18,255 bases of DNA from JAHFOW01 sp964370795 (GTDB taxonomy: Bacteria > Planctomycetota > Brocadiia > Brocadiales > Brocadiaceae): assembly GCA_964370795.1 (NCBI GenBank), contig CAYJME010000051.1:1-18255 (forward strand), read 5' to 3'. This document shows, one piece after another, positions 1-8,742 of the stretch. The position numbers were made by a program, and so were the translations under genes. The notes beneath the pieces are model-generated. The model made no database searches. It was not told the DNA's origin and saw nothing but the letters and a program-made list of their open reading frames with translations. Numbering within the stretch: the first letter of the stretch is position 1; every line of letters starts with the position of its first letter.

Positions 1-57
1 CCCATGCATTTTTGAAGTCACTGTGAGGCCTCATTTAATGGTTGGCGGTTTTGAACT

Positions 58-927
58 ATGCAGGACCATGTAAATAAATATCTCGCCCATATCGAACACG
101 ACAAGAATTTTTCAGAACAGACGCTGCGGGCGTACCGGAATGACCTGGATCAGTATCTTTCATTTATCCGGAACGAGAATTGTTCTGAGCTGGGAAGTGT
201 CAACCGCCTCCTCTTGAGAAAATTCCTTGCATTCCTGAAAAACCAGAACTATTCAAGAACCACAGTTGCGCGGAAATTAGTAGCCATTCGCTCCCTTTAC
301 AAATTTCTCTGCCGGGAAGGTATTTTGGAATGCAATCCGGTGGAAAATATTCGCACCCCGAAGCTGGACAGGAACCTTCCTGCATTCATGAGTGTCAATG
401 AAACTGAGGCGCTTCTCAATATACCGGATGCACATACCGTTCCAGGTATGCGTGACAGGGCTATTATGGAGACCTTATACAGCACCGGTATGAGGGTAAG
501 CGAGCTGGCGGGACTCGACATCACGGATGTGGATTTTCTGAATGAGGTTGTTAAAGTAAAAGGGAAGGGAAAGAAGGAACGTTTAATTCCCATTGGGAAT
601 CATGCATTAAATGCCATACGATTATACATGGAAAAAAGGGGTTCGGAAAATAAGGCGCTTTTTTTAAATAAACGTGGAGGCCGTCTTACCGATCGCAGTG
701 TGGCGAGGATGTTAGAAAAATACGTTAAAAAGGGTGGGTTAAACCATAAAATCTCTCCCCACACCTTCCGCCACAGTTTCGCAACCCATCTGTTGGATCA
801 CGGCGCCGACCTGCGATCCGTGCAAGAGTTGCTGGGGCATGCAAACCTCTCAACAACCCAGATTTATACCCACATAACCACCGAACGGCTAAAACAGGTA
901 TACGATAAGGCACATCCAAGGGCATAG
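58..927 (+). CDS. xerC: Tyrosine recombinase XerC/XerD
   Basis: Site-specific tyrosine recombinase of 289 aa, the usual Xer length; the family resolves chromosome dimers at dif in the cytoplasm. Residues 1-90 form the SAM-like core-binding domain and 110-280 the catalytic domain. All six family active-site residues are visible: R146 (in STGMRVSELAGLD), K170 (KGKGKKER), H235 and R238 (HTFRHSFATH), H261 (LLGHANLSTT) and nucleophile Y270 (IYTH). The ATG at 58 gives the normal Xer N-terminus; no strong Shine-Dalgarno precedes it, and a possible upstream reading frame runs into it. XerC and XerD cannot be separated safely by eye; there is no dif-like site and no neighbouring integron or phage gene, so a housekeeping Xer role is more likely than a mobile-element integrase. 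Confidence 0.9.
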   Translation: MQDHVNKYLAHIEHDKNFSEQTLRAYRNDLDQYLSFIRNENCSELGSVNRLLLRKFLAFLKNQNYSRTTVARKLVAIRSLYKFLCREGILECNPVENIRTPKLDRNLPAFMSVNETEALLNIPDAHTVPGMRDRAIMETLYSTGMRVSELAGLDITDVDFLNEVVKVKGKGKKERLIPIGNHALNAIRLYMEKRGSENKALFLNKRGGRLTDRSVARMLEKYVKKGGLNHKISPHTFRHSFATHLLDHGADLRSVQELLGHANLSTTQIYTHITTERLKQVYDKAHPRA

Positions 928-1104
928 CATAACTCTTCAAATATTCATTGCTTATGAATTTGCATTGCTTTTCAATGAAAATATAGTAAAATTGAAGTCA
1001 ACTTCTTTGTTGTGTTAAAGGTAAAAAAGTAAAATTCCTCCAGGCATCCACATCTGAGGCAGATGGAGATCCTCAATACATCCACCGGTTTAACAGAAAG
1101 ATTT

Positions 1105-1680
1105 ATGAAAAGAATACTGGGCATCTATGGCAGCCCCCGCCTGAATGGAAATTCAGATATCCTTCTGAATAACGCTTTGCAAGGGGCTGAGGCAAACGGT
1201 TCGGTTGTCGAAAAGATCATTATTCGTGACTTACCGGTCGCGCCCTGTAATTCCTGCGGAGGTTGTTATGAGAACGGGGTCTGTGTCATAGGAGACGAAA
1301 TGCAAAAAATGTACACAAAACTTGTGGATGCCGATGGAATTATTGTCTCATCCCCCATTTATTTTATGGGTGTAAGCGCACAGTTGAAGGCATTTATAGA
1401 CCGATGCCAGGCATTCTGGGCACGGAAGTATATACTCCACAAGTCTATCCGGGACGACGGCAGATTTGCCAAAGGCTTTTTTATTGCAACCGCAGCCCGT
1501 AACCCCGTTGAAAACTTGTTTACCGGCGCCATACAGACAGTAAGGGCATTTTTTCATGTTTCGGATACACAATACGCGGGTAATATATTATGCGCCGGAC
1601 TAGAAGAAAAAGGCGCTGTCAATAAGAAACAGGAATTGTTACAGCAGGCATTTGAGGCGGGAAAAAACCTGATGATATAA
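1105..1680 (+). CDS. NADPH-dependent FMN reductase / iron-sulfur flavoprotein-like oxidoreductase
   Basis: Flavodoxin-fold protein of the NADPH-dependent FMN reductase family, 191 aa from the ATG at 1105. The frame is open to an ATG at 1063, but the family start (MKRILGIYGSPR, beta-strand plus phosphate-binding GSPRxxGNS loop) begins at 1105, so the shorter form is preferred. A compact cysteine motif, C-x2-C-x2-C-x5-C (CNSCGGCYENGVC), lies at residues 48-60, the spacing known from archaeal iron-sulfur flavoprotein (Isf), where it binds a [4Fe-4S] cluster beside FMN. SSPIYFMGVSAQLKAFIDR is the typical second flavin-contact segment. It probably transfers electrons in the cytoplasm; partner and substrate cannot be read. 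It stands alone between xerC and the phosphohexomutase, with 178 bp upstream and 109 bp downstream. Confidence 0.82.
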   Translation: MKRILGIYGSPRLNGNSDILLNNALQGAEANGSVVEKIIIRDLPVAPCNSCGGCYENGVCVIGDEMQKMYTKLVDADGIIVSSPIYFMGVSAQLKAFIDRCQAFWARKYILHKSIRDDGRFAKGFFIATAARNPVENLFTGAIQTVRAFFHVSDTQYAGNILCAGLEEKGAVNKKQELLQQAFEAGKNLMI

Positions 1681-1714
1681 CTGCCTTGAAAGAGGTAACT
1701 TCAGCCTGTGTACG

Positions 1715-1734
1715 CTCAATCCCGAAGGATTGAG
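1715..1734 (+). other. Small perfect hairpin between genes
   Basis: CTCAATCC, loop CGAA, GGATTGAG: an 8 bp perfect inverted repeat with a tetraloop, 35 bp after the flavoprotein stop. No T-run follows, so it is not a standard intrinsic terminator; it may be an mRNA end-stabilising stem or weak terminator. Confidence 0.4.
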
Positions 1735-1789
1735 TTACAGAATGATGACGAGAAAGTATTTACAGAGGTATTAAAAAGAATAGTTAATT

Positions 1790-3319
1790 ATGAAAGAACA
1801 GGAAACCGAAAAAAAGGACGAGAGACAGCACCGATGTCCTGGCGAACCCTATACGATCAGTGAATCCATATGCAGGGGCAGGCAGCGGGTACGTTATCCG
1901 AAATGCAATGTGTGCCTGGATAAAGTGGAACCCGCGAGTTTCAGCCAGCCTCATGCAGAGTTTAAATTGTCGATGAATATCTTTAAGAGTTACGATATTC
2001 GTGGAAAATATCCATCAGAACTTGATGACCAGACGTCGCGCAAGATCGGCGTTTCTATGGCCCAATTTTTTAAAGAGAAAAATCCCAACGCAAGGAATAT
2101 CGTTGTTGGGAGGGATATGAGAACATCGTCCAAATCTCTTACCAATGCCCTGATCGAGGGATTGTGTGCTGCTGGGTTGAATGTTATTAATATTGGTGTT
2201 GTTTCTACGGAAATGACCTATTTTGCTGTAGGTAATTACCAGTACGATGGCAGTGTCATGGTTACCGCTTCTCACAATCCCGCTGAGTACAATGGGTATA
2301 AGATATGCAGAGAACAAGCCATCCCTGTCAGTTTTGAAACAGGGATAGAGCGCATAGCAAAACTGACGAAGCAGTATCACCCGCCGCGGGGAGAACAACT
2401 CGGCAAGGTTGTGGTGAGCGATATTTTTAAAGATTACAAAAAGCATGTCTTGAAATTTGCTTCCAACCTCAGACATCTCCGCGTGGTTGTTGATGCGGGA
2501 AATGGCATGGCGGGCAAGACCGTTCCTCTGGTCTTTGAAGGACTTCCGGTCGAAATTATTCCACTCTATTTTGAACTGGACGGCAGTTTTCCCAACCACG
2601 AGGCAAATCCCCTGAAGCCTGAAAATATGGCCGATCTCCAGAAGAAGGTGCGTGAAACACGGGCACATCTGGGGGTTGCCTTTGACGGTGATGCGGATCG
2701 CTGTATGTTTGTAGATGAGATGGGAAGGATTATTGGAAGCGATATTATCACTGCATTGCTTGCACGACAATTCCTCGAACGGGAAAAGGGAGCGGCAATT
2801 TTATACGATGTCCGTTCAAGCTGGGTTGTTCCGGAAGAAATAAAGGCATCGGGCGGCATGCCTTACCGTGAACGCGTGGGCCATGCTTATATGCGGGCTT
2901 CCCTTCGGGAGAAAAAGGCTGTCTTTGGGGGAGAGTTGGCAGGGCACTATTATTTCAGGGATAACTATTATTCAGATTCAGCTATGGCAGCCTTCCTTAT
3001 GGTGCTGGAGATTTTAAGTACCCGGCGTGTTCCTTTTTCCAATATCATTGCGCCACTCAGGCGTTATTATGCTACAGGCGAAATCAACTTTGAAGTGGAA
3101 GATAAGGACGCAAGGATCATAGAGATTGAAAAGAAATTTTCAAACGGCAAGATAGATCATCTTGACGGCGTTACGGTGGAATATCCGGATTGGTGGTTTA
3201 ATGTCAGAAAATCCAATACCGAACCTTTGCTCCGGTTGAATCTGGAGGGTAAAACACCGGAGATTATGGACAAGGGGAAAAGACTGCTCCTCGGTATTAT
3301 TCAGGGTAAATCCCCTTAA
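1790..3319 (+). CDS. manB: Phosphomannomutase/phosphoglucomutase with N-terminal Cys extension
   Basis: Alpha-D-phosphohexomutase (PMM/PGM, AlgC type) interconverting hexose 6- and 1-phosphates for sugar-nucleotide and exopolysaccharide synthesis in the cytoplasm. The four family signatures are present: phosphoserine loop TASHNP (S161), Mg-binding DGDADR (D299, D301, D303), sugar-binding GELAGH (381-386) and phosphate-binding RKSNTEP (473-479). The catalytic protein begins at MNIFKSYDIRG (residue 62, base 1973), a normal family start. The frame is open for 61 residues before this, with C16, C28, C39 and C42 (YPKCNVC) and a basic CRGRQRVRYP stretch, resembling a short zinc-binding or nucleic-acid-binding tail. 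Neither start has a strong ribosome binding site. The longer form is annotated because the extension looks protein-like; 1973 is the alternative. The manB symbol is tentative. Confidence 0.9.
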   Translation: MKEQETEKKDERQHRCPGEPYTISESICRGRQRVRYPKCNVCLDKVEPASFSQPHAEFKLSMNIFKSYDIRGKYPSELDDQTSRKIGVSMAQFFKEKNPNARNIVVGRDMRTSSKSLTNALIEGLCAAGLNVINIGVVSTEMTYFAVGNYQYDGSVMVTASHNPAEYNGYKICREQAIPVSFETGIERIAKLTKQYHPPRGEQLGKVVVSDIFKDYKKHVLKFASNLRHLRVVVDAGNGMAGKTVPLVFEGLPVEIIPLYFELDGSFPNHEANPLKPENMADLQKKVRETRAHLGVAFDGDADRCMFVDEMGRIIGSDIITALLARQFLEREKGAAILYDVRSSWVVPEEIKASGGMPYRERVGHAYMRASLREKKAVFGGELAGHYYFRDNYYSDSAMAAFLMVLEILSTRRVPFSNIIAPLRRYYATGEINFEVEDKDARIIEIEKKFSNGKIDHLDGVTVEYPDWWFNVRKSNTEPLLRLNLEGKTPEIMDKGKRLLLGIIQGKSP

Positions 3320-3402
3320 GGATTTTGGATTTTCGCAAGATAAAGATTTCTCCCGTCATAAACGGTTCCTTAGTTAAAATTTTATATACAGGTGGATTAT
3401 TT

Positions 3403-4275
3403 ATGTTTGCTTTTTATCGGAAGGTAAAAAAGTATTCGCGTTTGTGGTTATACATGGCATGCGTATCTCTTTTTGTCTTTAACACGCATCAGATACTCTG
3501 GGCCAAGCATTCAGCCAGGACAGTTAGAGAAGAGGTATTTTATGTCAAGTTTAACAAGGGGTTATTATCGGTAAAACTGAAAAATTCTCCGATGAAAAAG
3601 GCATTAGAAGAAATCCTGAAACAGAGCAGATCAAGGATGTGGATGAACGATACTATCGATGATGTCGTTACCATAGAGTTTCAAGATGTCCCTATCAGGG
3701 AAGGGGTGCGCAGGATACTCAAAGGAAAAAATTATGCATTTATCTATTCCCCGCTTCATTTTAAAGAAGGTAAACTCACCATCGTTAGTTCGAGTCAGTC
3801 TGATGAAGCTTCTATGCCGGAAGGGAGGATAAGTTCCCAAAGGAAACCTATGCCTGCTGTGGCCAAACATCCGAAACCGACCGAAAAACCCTCGTTTGAA
3901 AACCTTATGAAGGATGCGCTGGGGCATGAAGATGCGGACAAGAGAGAAGAAGCTATTATTGCATTGGGTGAAAGCAAGGATAAGAGGGCGATAGAAGTTA
4001 TTTCAAAGGCGCTGTCAAACGACCCCAGCGAGGACGTACGGTTAAGTTCAATTGACGCCCTGTTGGAAATTGGCGATAAAACGGTCGTCGAACCCCTTTC
4101 GTCTGCACTGAAAGACAAGGAACCCTGGGTGCGTGAAAGCGCCGTAGAGGCCCTTGCCTCAATAGGCGGAAACGAAGCAATCGAGTTTATTAAAAGCGCG
4201 CTCAACGATACCGACAGCTCCGTCCGTGACCTGGCGCAGGAGACGCTCGATGAAATGAAGGGTGGGGATAATTAA
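3403..4275 (+). CDS. Exported STN-domain and HEAT-repeat protein
   Basis: Probable envelope protein of 290 aa from the ATG at 3403 (GGTGG eight bases upstream). The frame is open to a TTG at 3325, but that would bury the membrane segment. Residues 13-34 are a hydrophobic signal peptide or anchor. Residues 46-116 match the pattern of the secretin/TonB short N-terminal (STN) domain: LLSVKLKNSPMKKALEEIL, then VTIEFQDVPIREGVRRIL and a YAFIYS strand. A Lys/Pro-rich linker follows (125-165), then three to four HEAT/PBS-lyase-type repeats (165-285) with the recurring DxxVRxxAxxAL-x-ELG pattern. A scaffold role in a periplasmic complex is inferred; no enzyme motif is seen. It starts 83 bp after the phosphohexomutase stop, so co-transcription is plausible. 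Its TAA overlaps the stop of the convergent copA gene. Confidence 0.75.
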   Translation: MFAFYRKVKKYSRLWLYMACVSLFVFNTHQILWAKHSARTVREEVFYVKFNKGLLSVKLKNSPMKKALEEILKQSRSRMWMNDTIDDVVTIEFQDVPIREGVRRILKGKNYAFIYSPLHFKEGKLTIVSSSQSDEASMPEGRISSQRKPMPAVAKHPKPTEKPSFENLMKDALGHEDADKREEAIIALGESKDKRAIEVISKALSNDPSEDVRLSSIDALLEIGDKTVVEPLSSALKDKEPWVRESAVEALASIGGNEAIEFIKSALNDTDSSVRDLAQETLDEMKGGDN

Positions 4276-6476
4276 GAATACCACGAAATTCGCTTTAACA
4301 GGAGCGAATTGGTTACCACCGAGAGTGATGAAAATGCCATGGCAAGCCCTGCATACTCAGGTTTTAGACTTATACCAAAAAACGGATACAAGACCCCTGC
4401 GGCAATGGGGATACCAATAATATTATAAAAAAATGCCCAGAAGAGATTTTGCTTGATTTTGGTCAGTGTCTGCCTGCCCAGGTGCATAGCCCGCACGACA
4501 TCCATCATATCATTTTTAACTAAAACAATATCCCCTGTTTCCTTTGCAACATCCGTCCCCGCTCCAATGGCTATACCCACGTTGGCCTGGGCCAGAGCCG
4601 GGGCGTCATTAATGCCGTCACCGACCATGCCTACCTTCAGTCCCTCTTTCTGCAAGTTTTTTATAATATCCCTCTTTTCTGCCGGCATCACTTTCGCGCG
4701 GTATTCTTTGATGCCGACTTCTGAGGCAACTGCCCTTGCCACCTGTTCGCTATCTCCTGTTAACATAATTGTTCGTATATCCATGCTTGTTAACCGGGGC
4801 AGTATCTCCCGTGCATTTTGTTTTATTTTATCCATAAGACCGATAAGTCCGACGAGTGTCTTGTCATACACTGTATATACGAGGGATTTTCCCTGTAATT
4901 CAAATGCCCCTGTCTTTTCCCGTACCTCATCCATTGTTACCCCATGTGCTTTCAAGAGGCCTTCACTTCCGACAATCAGCTCCTTTTCCTTATACCAACA
5001 CGTAATACCACTTCCTGGTTCCTCATGAAATTCCCGAACCTGATCCCATGCAATATTTCTGGTTTTTGCTTCATCCACCACTGATTGTGCGAGGGGGTGG
5101 TTTGAAAAACTGCACCCGGCAGCAGCAAGGGTAATTAATTCAGTTTCGTTCGTGGAGTATAAAGGTACAATATCCGTTATAACAAAGTGACCCTCGGTGA
5201 TCGTCCCCGTTTTATCAAATACAAGGGTATCGAGCCGTGCAATCTCCTCAAGGGCACTTGCCCGTTTTATGAGGATGGCATGTTCAAGCCCCACACCGCA
5301 ACCCACCATGATAGCTGTAGGAGTCGCAAGTCCCATGGCGCATGGACACGCAATTACCATAACTGCAATCGCCGTTTTTAACGCCCAGAGAAAGGGCTGA
5401 CCGCCACTATAATGAGGAAACAAGAGATACCAGCAGACAAAGGTTGCCATGGATAATCCTACAACTATCGGAACAAAGATATTCGACACCTTATCTGCAA
5501 ATCGCTGGATGGGCGCCCTGTCCATCTGGGCATCTTCAACCATCGTGATAATGTGCGATAATACGGTTTCCTCTCCCACCTTAATTGCCTTTGCAACGAG
5601 AACACCCGTTTTGTTTATCGTAGCCCCTGTCACACGGTCGCCTTTTTGTTTTACCACAGGCATAGATTCACCCGTTACCATCGACTCATCCACGGCCGAA
5701 ACACCCTCGATTACCTCGCCATCCACGGGGATGATCTCCCCAGCCCGAACCACGACTTTATCATCAACCTGAAGGATGGATGCACTTACCTCAGTTTCAC
5801 TTCCATCCGGCAAGAGTAACCGCGCCCTGTCTGCCTGGAGTTTTGCTAATTTCTGGAGCTCCAGACTTGCCCTTCCTTTGACCCTTTCTTCCAGAAATTT
5901 CCCGATACGAATAAAGGTAATCAACATTACTGCCGTTTCAAAAAATGCGTGACCCTGCAACCCAAAGCTACCAAACAATGCAAAGATGCTATACGCATAA
6001 GAGGACAAAACGCCTAACGATACCAGCACGTCCATATTGGCAAAGAGATTTTTTACCGACTTGTAGGCGCTTACAAAAAAGTCCATACCGGGACCCAGTA
6101 TCGTCATGGTGGCAATAATCATGAACGTGTACGGCATATAGGGATGGAACGAAGCAACTATAGGTCCATACATCAGGAACATCATAACAAGGGAAGCCAC
6201 GATGCTCACGATAAGCCAGCCCAATTGGAACGAGGTCTTTGTGGTTTGATCGAGATGTACACGTTCCTGAGCGCTATAACCAATGTCCTTTATATAAGAA
6301 AAGATATCTGTTTTGCTGACAACATCGGTGTCATAGGTTGCCATTCCTGTTGAGTTGGAAAAATTAACGCGAACAAATTTAATCCCTTTAAAATCCTTCA
6401 ACCGACGTTCGATGTTCATTGCACAATTTACGCAGTGCATGCCGGTAATATCAAATTTTATTGTCTGTTCAGCCAT
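4272..6476 (-). CDS. copA: Copper-exporting P1B-type ATPase
   Basis: Heavy-metal P-type ATPase of 734 aa that couples ATP hydrolysis to Cu(I) export across the inner membrane. N-terminal HMA domain with GMHCVNC (C15, C18); transmembrane helices at about 85-190 and 333-395; actuator TGE (268-270); metal-binding CPC (C377-C379); phosphorylation site DKTGT (D421); P1B-specific HP dipeptide (H460-P461); TGD (573-575); hinge GDGINDAP (619-626). The last two helices carry YN (684-685) and MAFSSLSVVTNS (713-724), which together with CPC are the P1B-1 signature for Cu(I)/Ag(I). The ATG at 6476 has AAAGGA upstream. It is downstream gene of a two-gene operon with the cyclase-family hydrolase (18 bp gap). 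Its stop codon shares bases with the stop of the convergent STN-HEAT gene. No CueR/CopY operator was recognised. Confidence 0.96.
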   Translation of the reverse strand: MAEQTIKFDITGMHCVNCAMNIERRLKDFKGIKFVRVNFSNSTGMATYDTDVVSKTDIFSYIKDIGYSAQERVHLDQTTKTSFQLGWLIVSIVASLVMMFLMYGPIVASFHPYMPYTFMIIATMTILGPGMDFFVSAYKSVKNLFANMDVLVSLGVLSSYAYSIFALFGSFGLQGHAFFETAVMLITFIRIGKFLEERVKGRASLELQKLAKLQADRARLLLPDGSETEVSASILQVDDKVVVRAGEIIPVDGEVIEGVSAVDESMVTGESMPVVKQKGDRVTGATINKTGVLVAKAIKVGEETVLSHIITMVEDAQMDRAPIQRFADKVSNIFVPIVVGLSMATFVCWYLLFPHYSGGQPFLWALKTAIAVMVIACPCAMGLATPTAIMVGCGVGLEHAILIKRASALEEIARLDTLVFDKTGTITEGHFVITDIVPLYSTNETELITLAAAGCSFSNHPLAQSVVDEAKTRNIAWDQVREFHEEPGSGITCWYKEKELIVGSEGLLKAHGVTMDEVREKTGAFELQGKSLVYTVYDKTLVGLIGLMDKIKQNAREILPRLTSMDIRTIMLTGDSEQVARAVASEVGIKEYRAKVMPAEKRDIIKNLQKEGLKVGMVGDGINDAPALAQANVGIAIGAGTDVAKETGDIVLVKNDMMDVVRAMHLGRQTLTKIKQNLFWAFFYNIIGIPIAAGVLYPFFGISLKPEYAGLAMAFSSLSVVTNSLLLKRISWYS

Positions 6477-6494
6477 GTTTTATCCTTTTGCAGT

Positions 6495-7118
6495 TTATAC
6501 GGTTCTCAAAATCACCCGCGTGGGGCTTCCGTCACCGCCTCTTATTTTTAATGGAAGGGCGATGAGCTCATACTCTCCCGCTGTTACCACCCGTAAATCA
6601 AGACCTTCAAGAATAATGACACCGTTTTTTAAAAGGATGTGATGGGTATCCGTGCACAGAAATTTATCTACGGAAAGATAATCGATTCCTACGAGCCTTA
6701 CGCCCCCATCGACGAGGTACCGGGCAGCTTCTCCGGTAATGTAGACAAAATCTTTTTGAAATACAGAAAGGTTCCAATAGGTAGAGTTGACGGTCTTAAA
6801 GAGAATACGCTGCGTGTTCTTTAATTGCAACGATTTCAGTTCATGGAGGCCGATCTTTTCCCTGTTTTGTATCTCGAAAACCGTTACCTTTCCTATAAGA
6901 TAGTCAAGAGGAATCTGGTCTACGGCGATACCATCTTCTTCGTAGTGACAGGGTGCGTCGATGTGCGTTCCGCAATGTGAACCAAATTTCAGTTCTGATA
7001 TGTTGCAGGAATCGCCGTCAGAAATTGAGCTTGTTTTTTGAATGAATACCGGTGGGTCGGCAGGCCATGTGAGAAGGGTATTTGTAATGGGGAGGGTGAT
7101 GTCGAAGAAGTTCGCCAT
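6495..7118 (-). CDS. Cyclase-family (kynurenine formamidase-like) metal hydrolase
   Basis: 207 aa protein of the cyclase family (Pfam Cyclase, which includes bacterial kynurenine formamidase KynB). The family metal-binding motif HxGTHxDxPxH is present as HCGTHIDAPCH at residues 48-58. A C-terminal acidic residue in VIILEGLDL fits the conserved catalytic Glu region, and the N-terminus (FFDITLPITNTLLTWPADPP) is the standard family opening. The fold binds a divalent metal and hydrolyses amide or ester bonds of small molecules; the substrate cannot be assigned, and no other tryptophan catabolism gene is nearby, so a Kyn symbol is not given. First gene of the operon with copA, which starts 18 bp downstream; the link to copper is positional only. 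Confidence 0.85.
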   Translation of the reverse strand: MANFFDITLPITNTLLTWPADPPVFIQKTSSISDGDSCNISELKFGSHCGTHIDAPCHYEEDGIAVDQIPLDYLIGKVTVFEIQNREKIGLHELKSLQLKNTQRILFKTVNSTYWNLSVFQKDFVYITGEAARYLVDGGVRLVGIDYLSVDKFLCTDTHHILLKNGVIILEGLDLRVVTAGEYELIALPLKIRGGDGSPTRVILRTV

Positions 7119-7258
7119 GTATGAATTTGAGGAGTACGATTTAAGACAGAAAGCAATCTCCCGCGGGTAAACTTGTCCACGATTAAACCAGCCGCGAAAA
7201 TATTAAGAAATGGAGAAATTGTGCGAATATAGTTTCATATCTTCTCAACCTCTACCGA

Positions 7259-8092
7259 TTAACGTGACGTTAAATTTGAAGCCACCCTGAGCATTTCGTC
7301 GGTACTGATATCCGATGTCAGGCAGTAGGTACTGCCTTCTTCTTCCCATAACACCGCATTGAATCCACGACAATTTCCCACATAAAATTCCTTTGTATCG
7401 AATTGTACTTTTTCAAGGTTTCTCATGGGGAGGCCGCTATTGCGTACTACCTGGAGGGTTAATTTATTTCCGCCTTTGTTTAAAATGACACAAGGACTGC
7501 TTGTGCCGCAAATTCGGACAGGCAACCCGCCAACTACACGTATCTGGTTTGAATTGAGAAGAAGAGAAGAATTCCCCTGGCCGACATTTAATTTACTTCC
7601 AAAATAATCAGTTATATTTCCCACAACGGATGTGTTTTCGTTGAATACCAGGTTGTCACTGTCACTGACTGCCTGCATATGGTTTTTTACGGCATTGTCA
7701 ACAATTGAAATCTGGTCATTTGAATAGAATCCATAGTTCGTATAATAAAAAATACCGCCTGCAATAAAAAGAAGGAGTGATGCTGCAACGGCGTATGAAC
7801 GGGGAGAAAAGAATAAACGGGTAATTTTTTGTTTGGAAGCGGTTTCCTGCGTTACAGATTCTTTGTTAATTGCTGCTATGCCTTCGATAATTCTGTGATG
7901 GAGATGCGGGGGGGCTTTGGTGTTTATACAATGCGCCTTGACAAGCGCCCGAATACCTTTTTCAAACTCATATCTTTGACGACACGCGCTGCAATTATCT
8001 AAATGTTTCTTTACGATAATTCCATGGGAATCGTCTATTTCCCTATCCATGTACTCATAAAGATATTTCACTGCTTCAATGCAAGACATCAT
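7259..8092 (-). CDS. Membrane anti-sigma factor with zinc-finger (zf-HC2) domain
   Basis: 277 aa. The N-terminus is a ZAS/zf-HC2 anti-sigma domain: C4, then H30-x3-C34-x2-C37 (HLDNCSACRQ), the zinc site by which such proteins hold ECF sigma factors. One transmembrane helix (about 100-117, SYAVAASLLLFIAGGIFYY) separates it from a periplasmic domain of about 150 residues. The C-terminal end (NAVLWEEEGSTYCLTSDIS) resembles the end of other planctomycete and proteobacterial anti-sigma factors. The ATG overlaps the stop of the sigma gene by four bases (ATGA), so the pair is translationally coupled. By family knowledge the protein holds the sigma factor at the membrane until an envelope or redox signal releases it. 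The signal is not shown by the sequence. Confidence 0.9.
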   Translation of the reverse strand: MMSCIEAVKYLYEYMDREIDDSHGIIVKKHLDNCSACRQRYEFEKGIRALVKAHCINTKAPPHLHHRIIEGIAAINKESVTQETASKQKITRLFFSPRSYAVAASLLLFIAGGIFYYTNYGFYSNDQISIVDNAVKNHMQAVSDSDNLVFNENTSVVGNITDYFGSKLNVGQGNSSLLLNSNQIRVVGGLPVRICGTSSPCVILNKGGNKLTLQVVRNSGLPMRNLEKVQFDTKEFYVGNCRGFNAVLWEEEGSTYCLTSDISTDEMLRVASNLTSR

Positions 8093-8679
8093 TTTTTCCT
8101 CTTAATAAAACCCTTATCTTTTGCATATTCCCAGAGACTTTTCTGAAGTAACTTCCGGCTGCGATTCAACCTTGACTTTACGGTACCAATCGGCACATTG
8201 GTGATTTCCGCAATGTCCTTGTAAGATAATTCTTCCACATCAGAATACAAAATAACCTCTCGATATTCTAATGGCAAACTGTCAATTGCGTGTTTTATAT
8301 CATCGTCCACCATTAAGTTATCAAGATCAGTATATTTATCTTCCAAAGAGTCTACCAGTTCTTCCCTGTTTTCCTGTTTATTTGTAAAATTTACATTTAG
8401 CGCTTCGATATCATCATAACCAATCTCGCCAGGCGTATTCACCGCTTTTCTATACTTGTTGATAAAGGTATTCCGAAGTATCTTATACAACCATGCCTTT
8501 ACATTCGTGCCTTTCTGAAAGGTATCGAAGAAACGATACGCTTTTAAATACGCCTCCTGAACAAGGTCTTCTGCTTCCTCTTTATTGAATACTAACCGCA
8601 CTGCCATATTGTAGAGGGAATCGATATGCCCAAGGGCAATCTCTTCGAATTCTTTTTTTCTCTTATTTTCTTCCCTCAT
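8089..8679 (-). CDS. ECF RNA polymerase sigma factor
   Basis: Sigma-70 family extracytoplasmic-function factor, 196 aa from the ATG at 8679 (AAGGAAA nine bases upstream). A TTG two codons earlier is in frame but has poorer spacing. Region 2 covers about residues 20-85 (AEDLVQEAYLKAYRFFDTF and the -10 recognition stretch NVKAWLYKILRNTFINKYRK). A variable acidic linker follows, then region 4 (about 125-185: DSLPLEYREVILYSDVEELSYKDIAEITNVP with GTVKSRLNRSRKLL), the helix-turn-helix that reads the -35 element. No region 1 or 3 is present. The gene is immediately followed by its putative anti-sigma partner with ATGA overlap. A good vegetative-type promoter lies 57-92 bp upstream. Confidence 0.93.
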   Translation of the reverse strand: MREENKRKKEFEEIALGHIDSLYNMAVRLVFNKEEAEDLVQEAYLKAYRFFDTFQKGTNVKAWLYKILRNTFINKYRKAVNTPGEIGYDDIEALNVNFTNKQENREELVDSLEDKYTDLDNLMVDDDIKHAIDSLPLEYREVILYSDVEELSYKDIAEITNVPIGTVKSRLNRSRKLLQKSLWEYAKDKGFIKRKK

Positions 8680-8742
8680 TGACAAAAATTTCCTTTTTTA
8701 AAAACAATAAAATGTTCAATAAAGTTCCTGAATTGTTTTTTT

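Noticed and set aside
2..73. Open frame of 23 codons ending at TAA 71-73 and overlapping xerC, possibly the 3' end of an upstream gene
   Set aside because: Too short to recognise (ends GGFELCRTM); no family signature.
58..927. Phage or integron integrase
   Set aside because: Length and residues fit Xer; no attachment site, tRNA or mobile gene cargo is nearby.
2015..2770. 251-codon minus-strand ORF
   Set aside because: Shadow of the phosphohexomutase, whose catalytic motifs are all in the plus frame.
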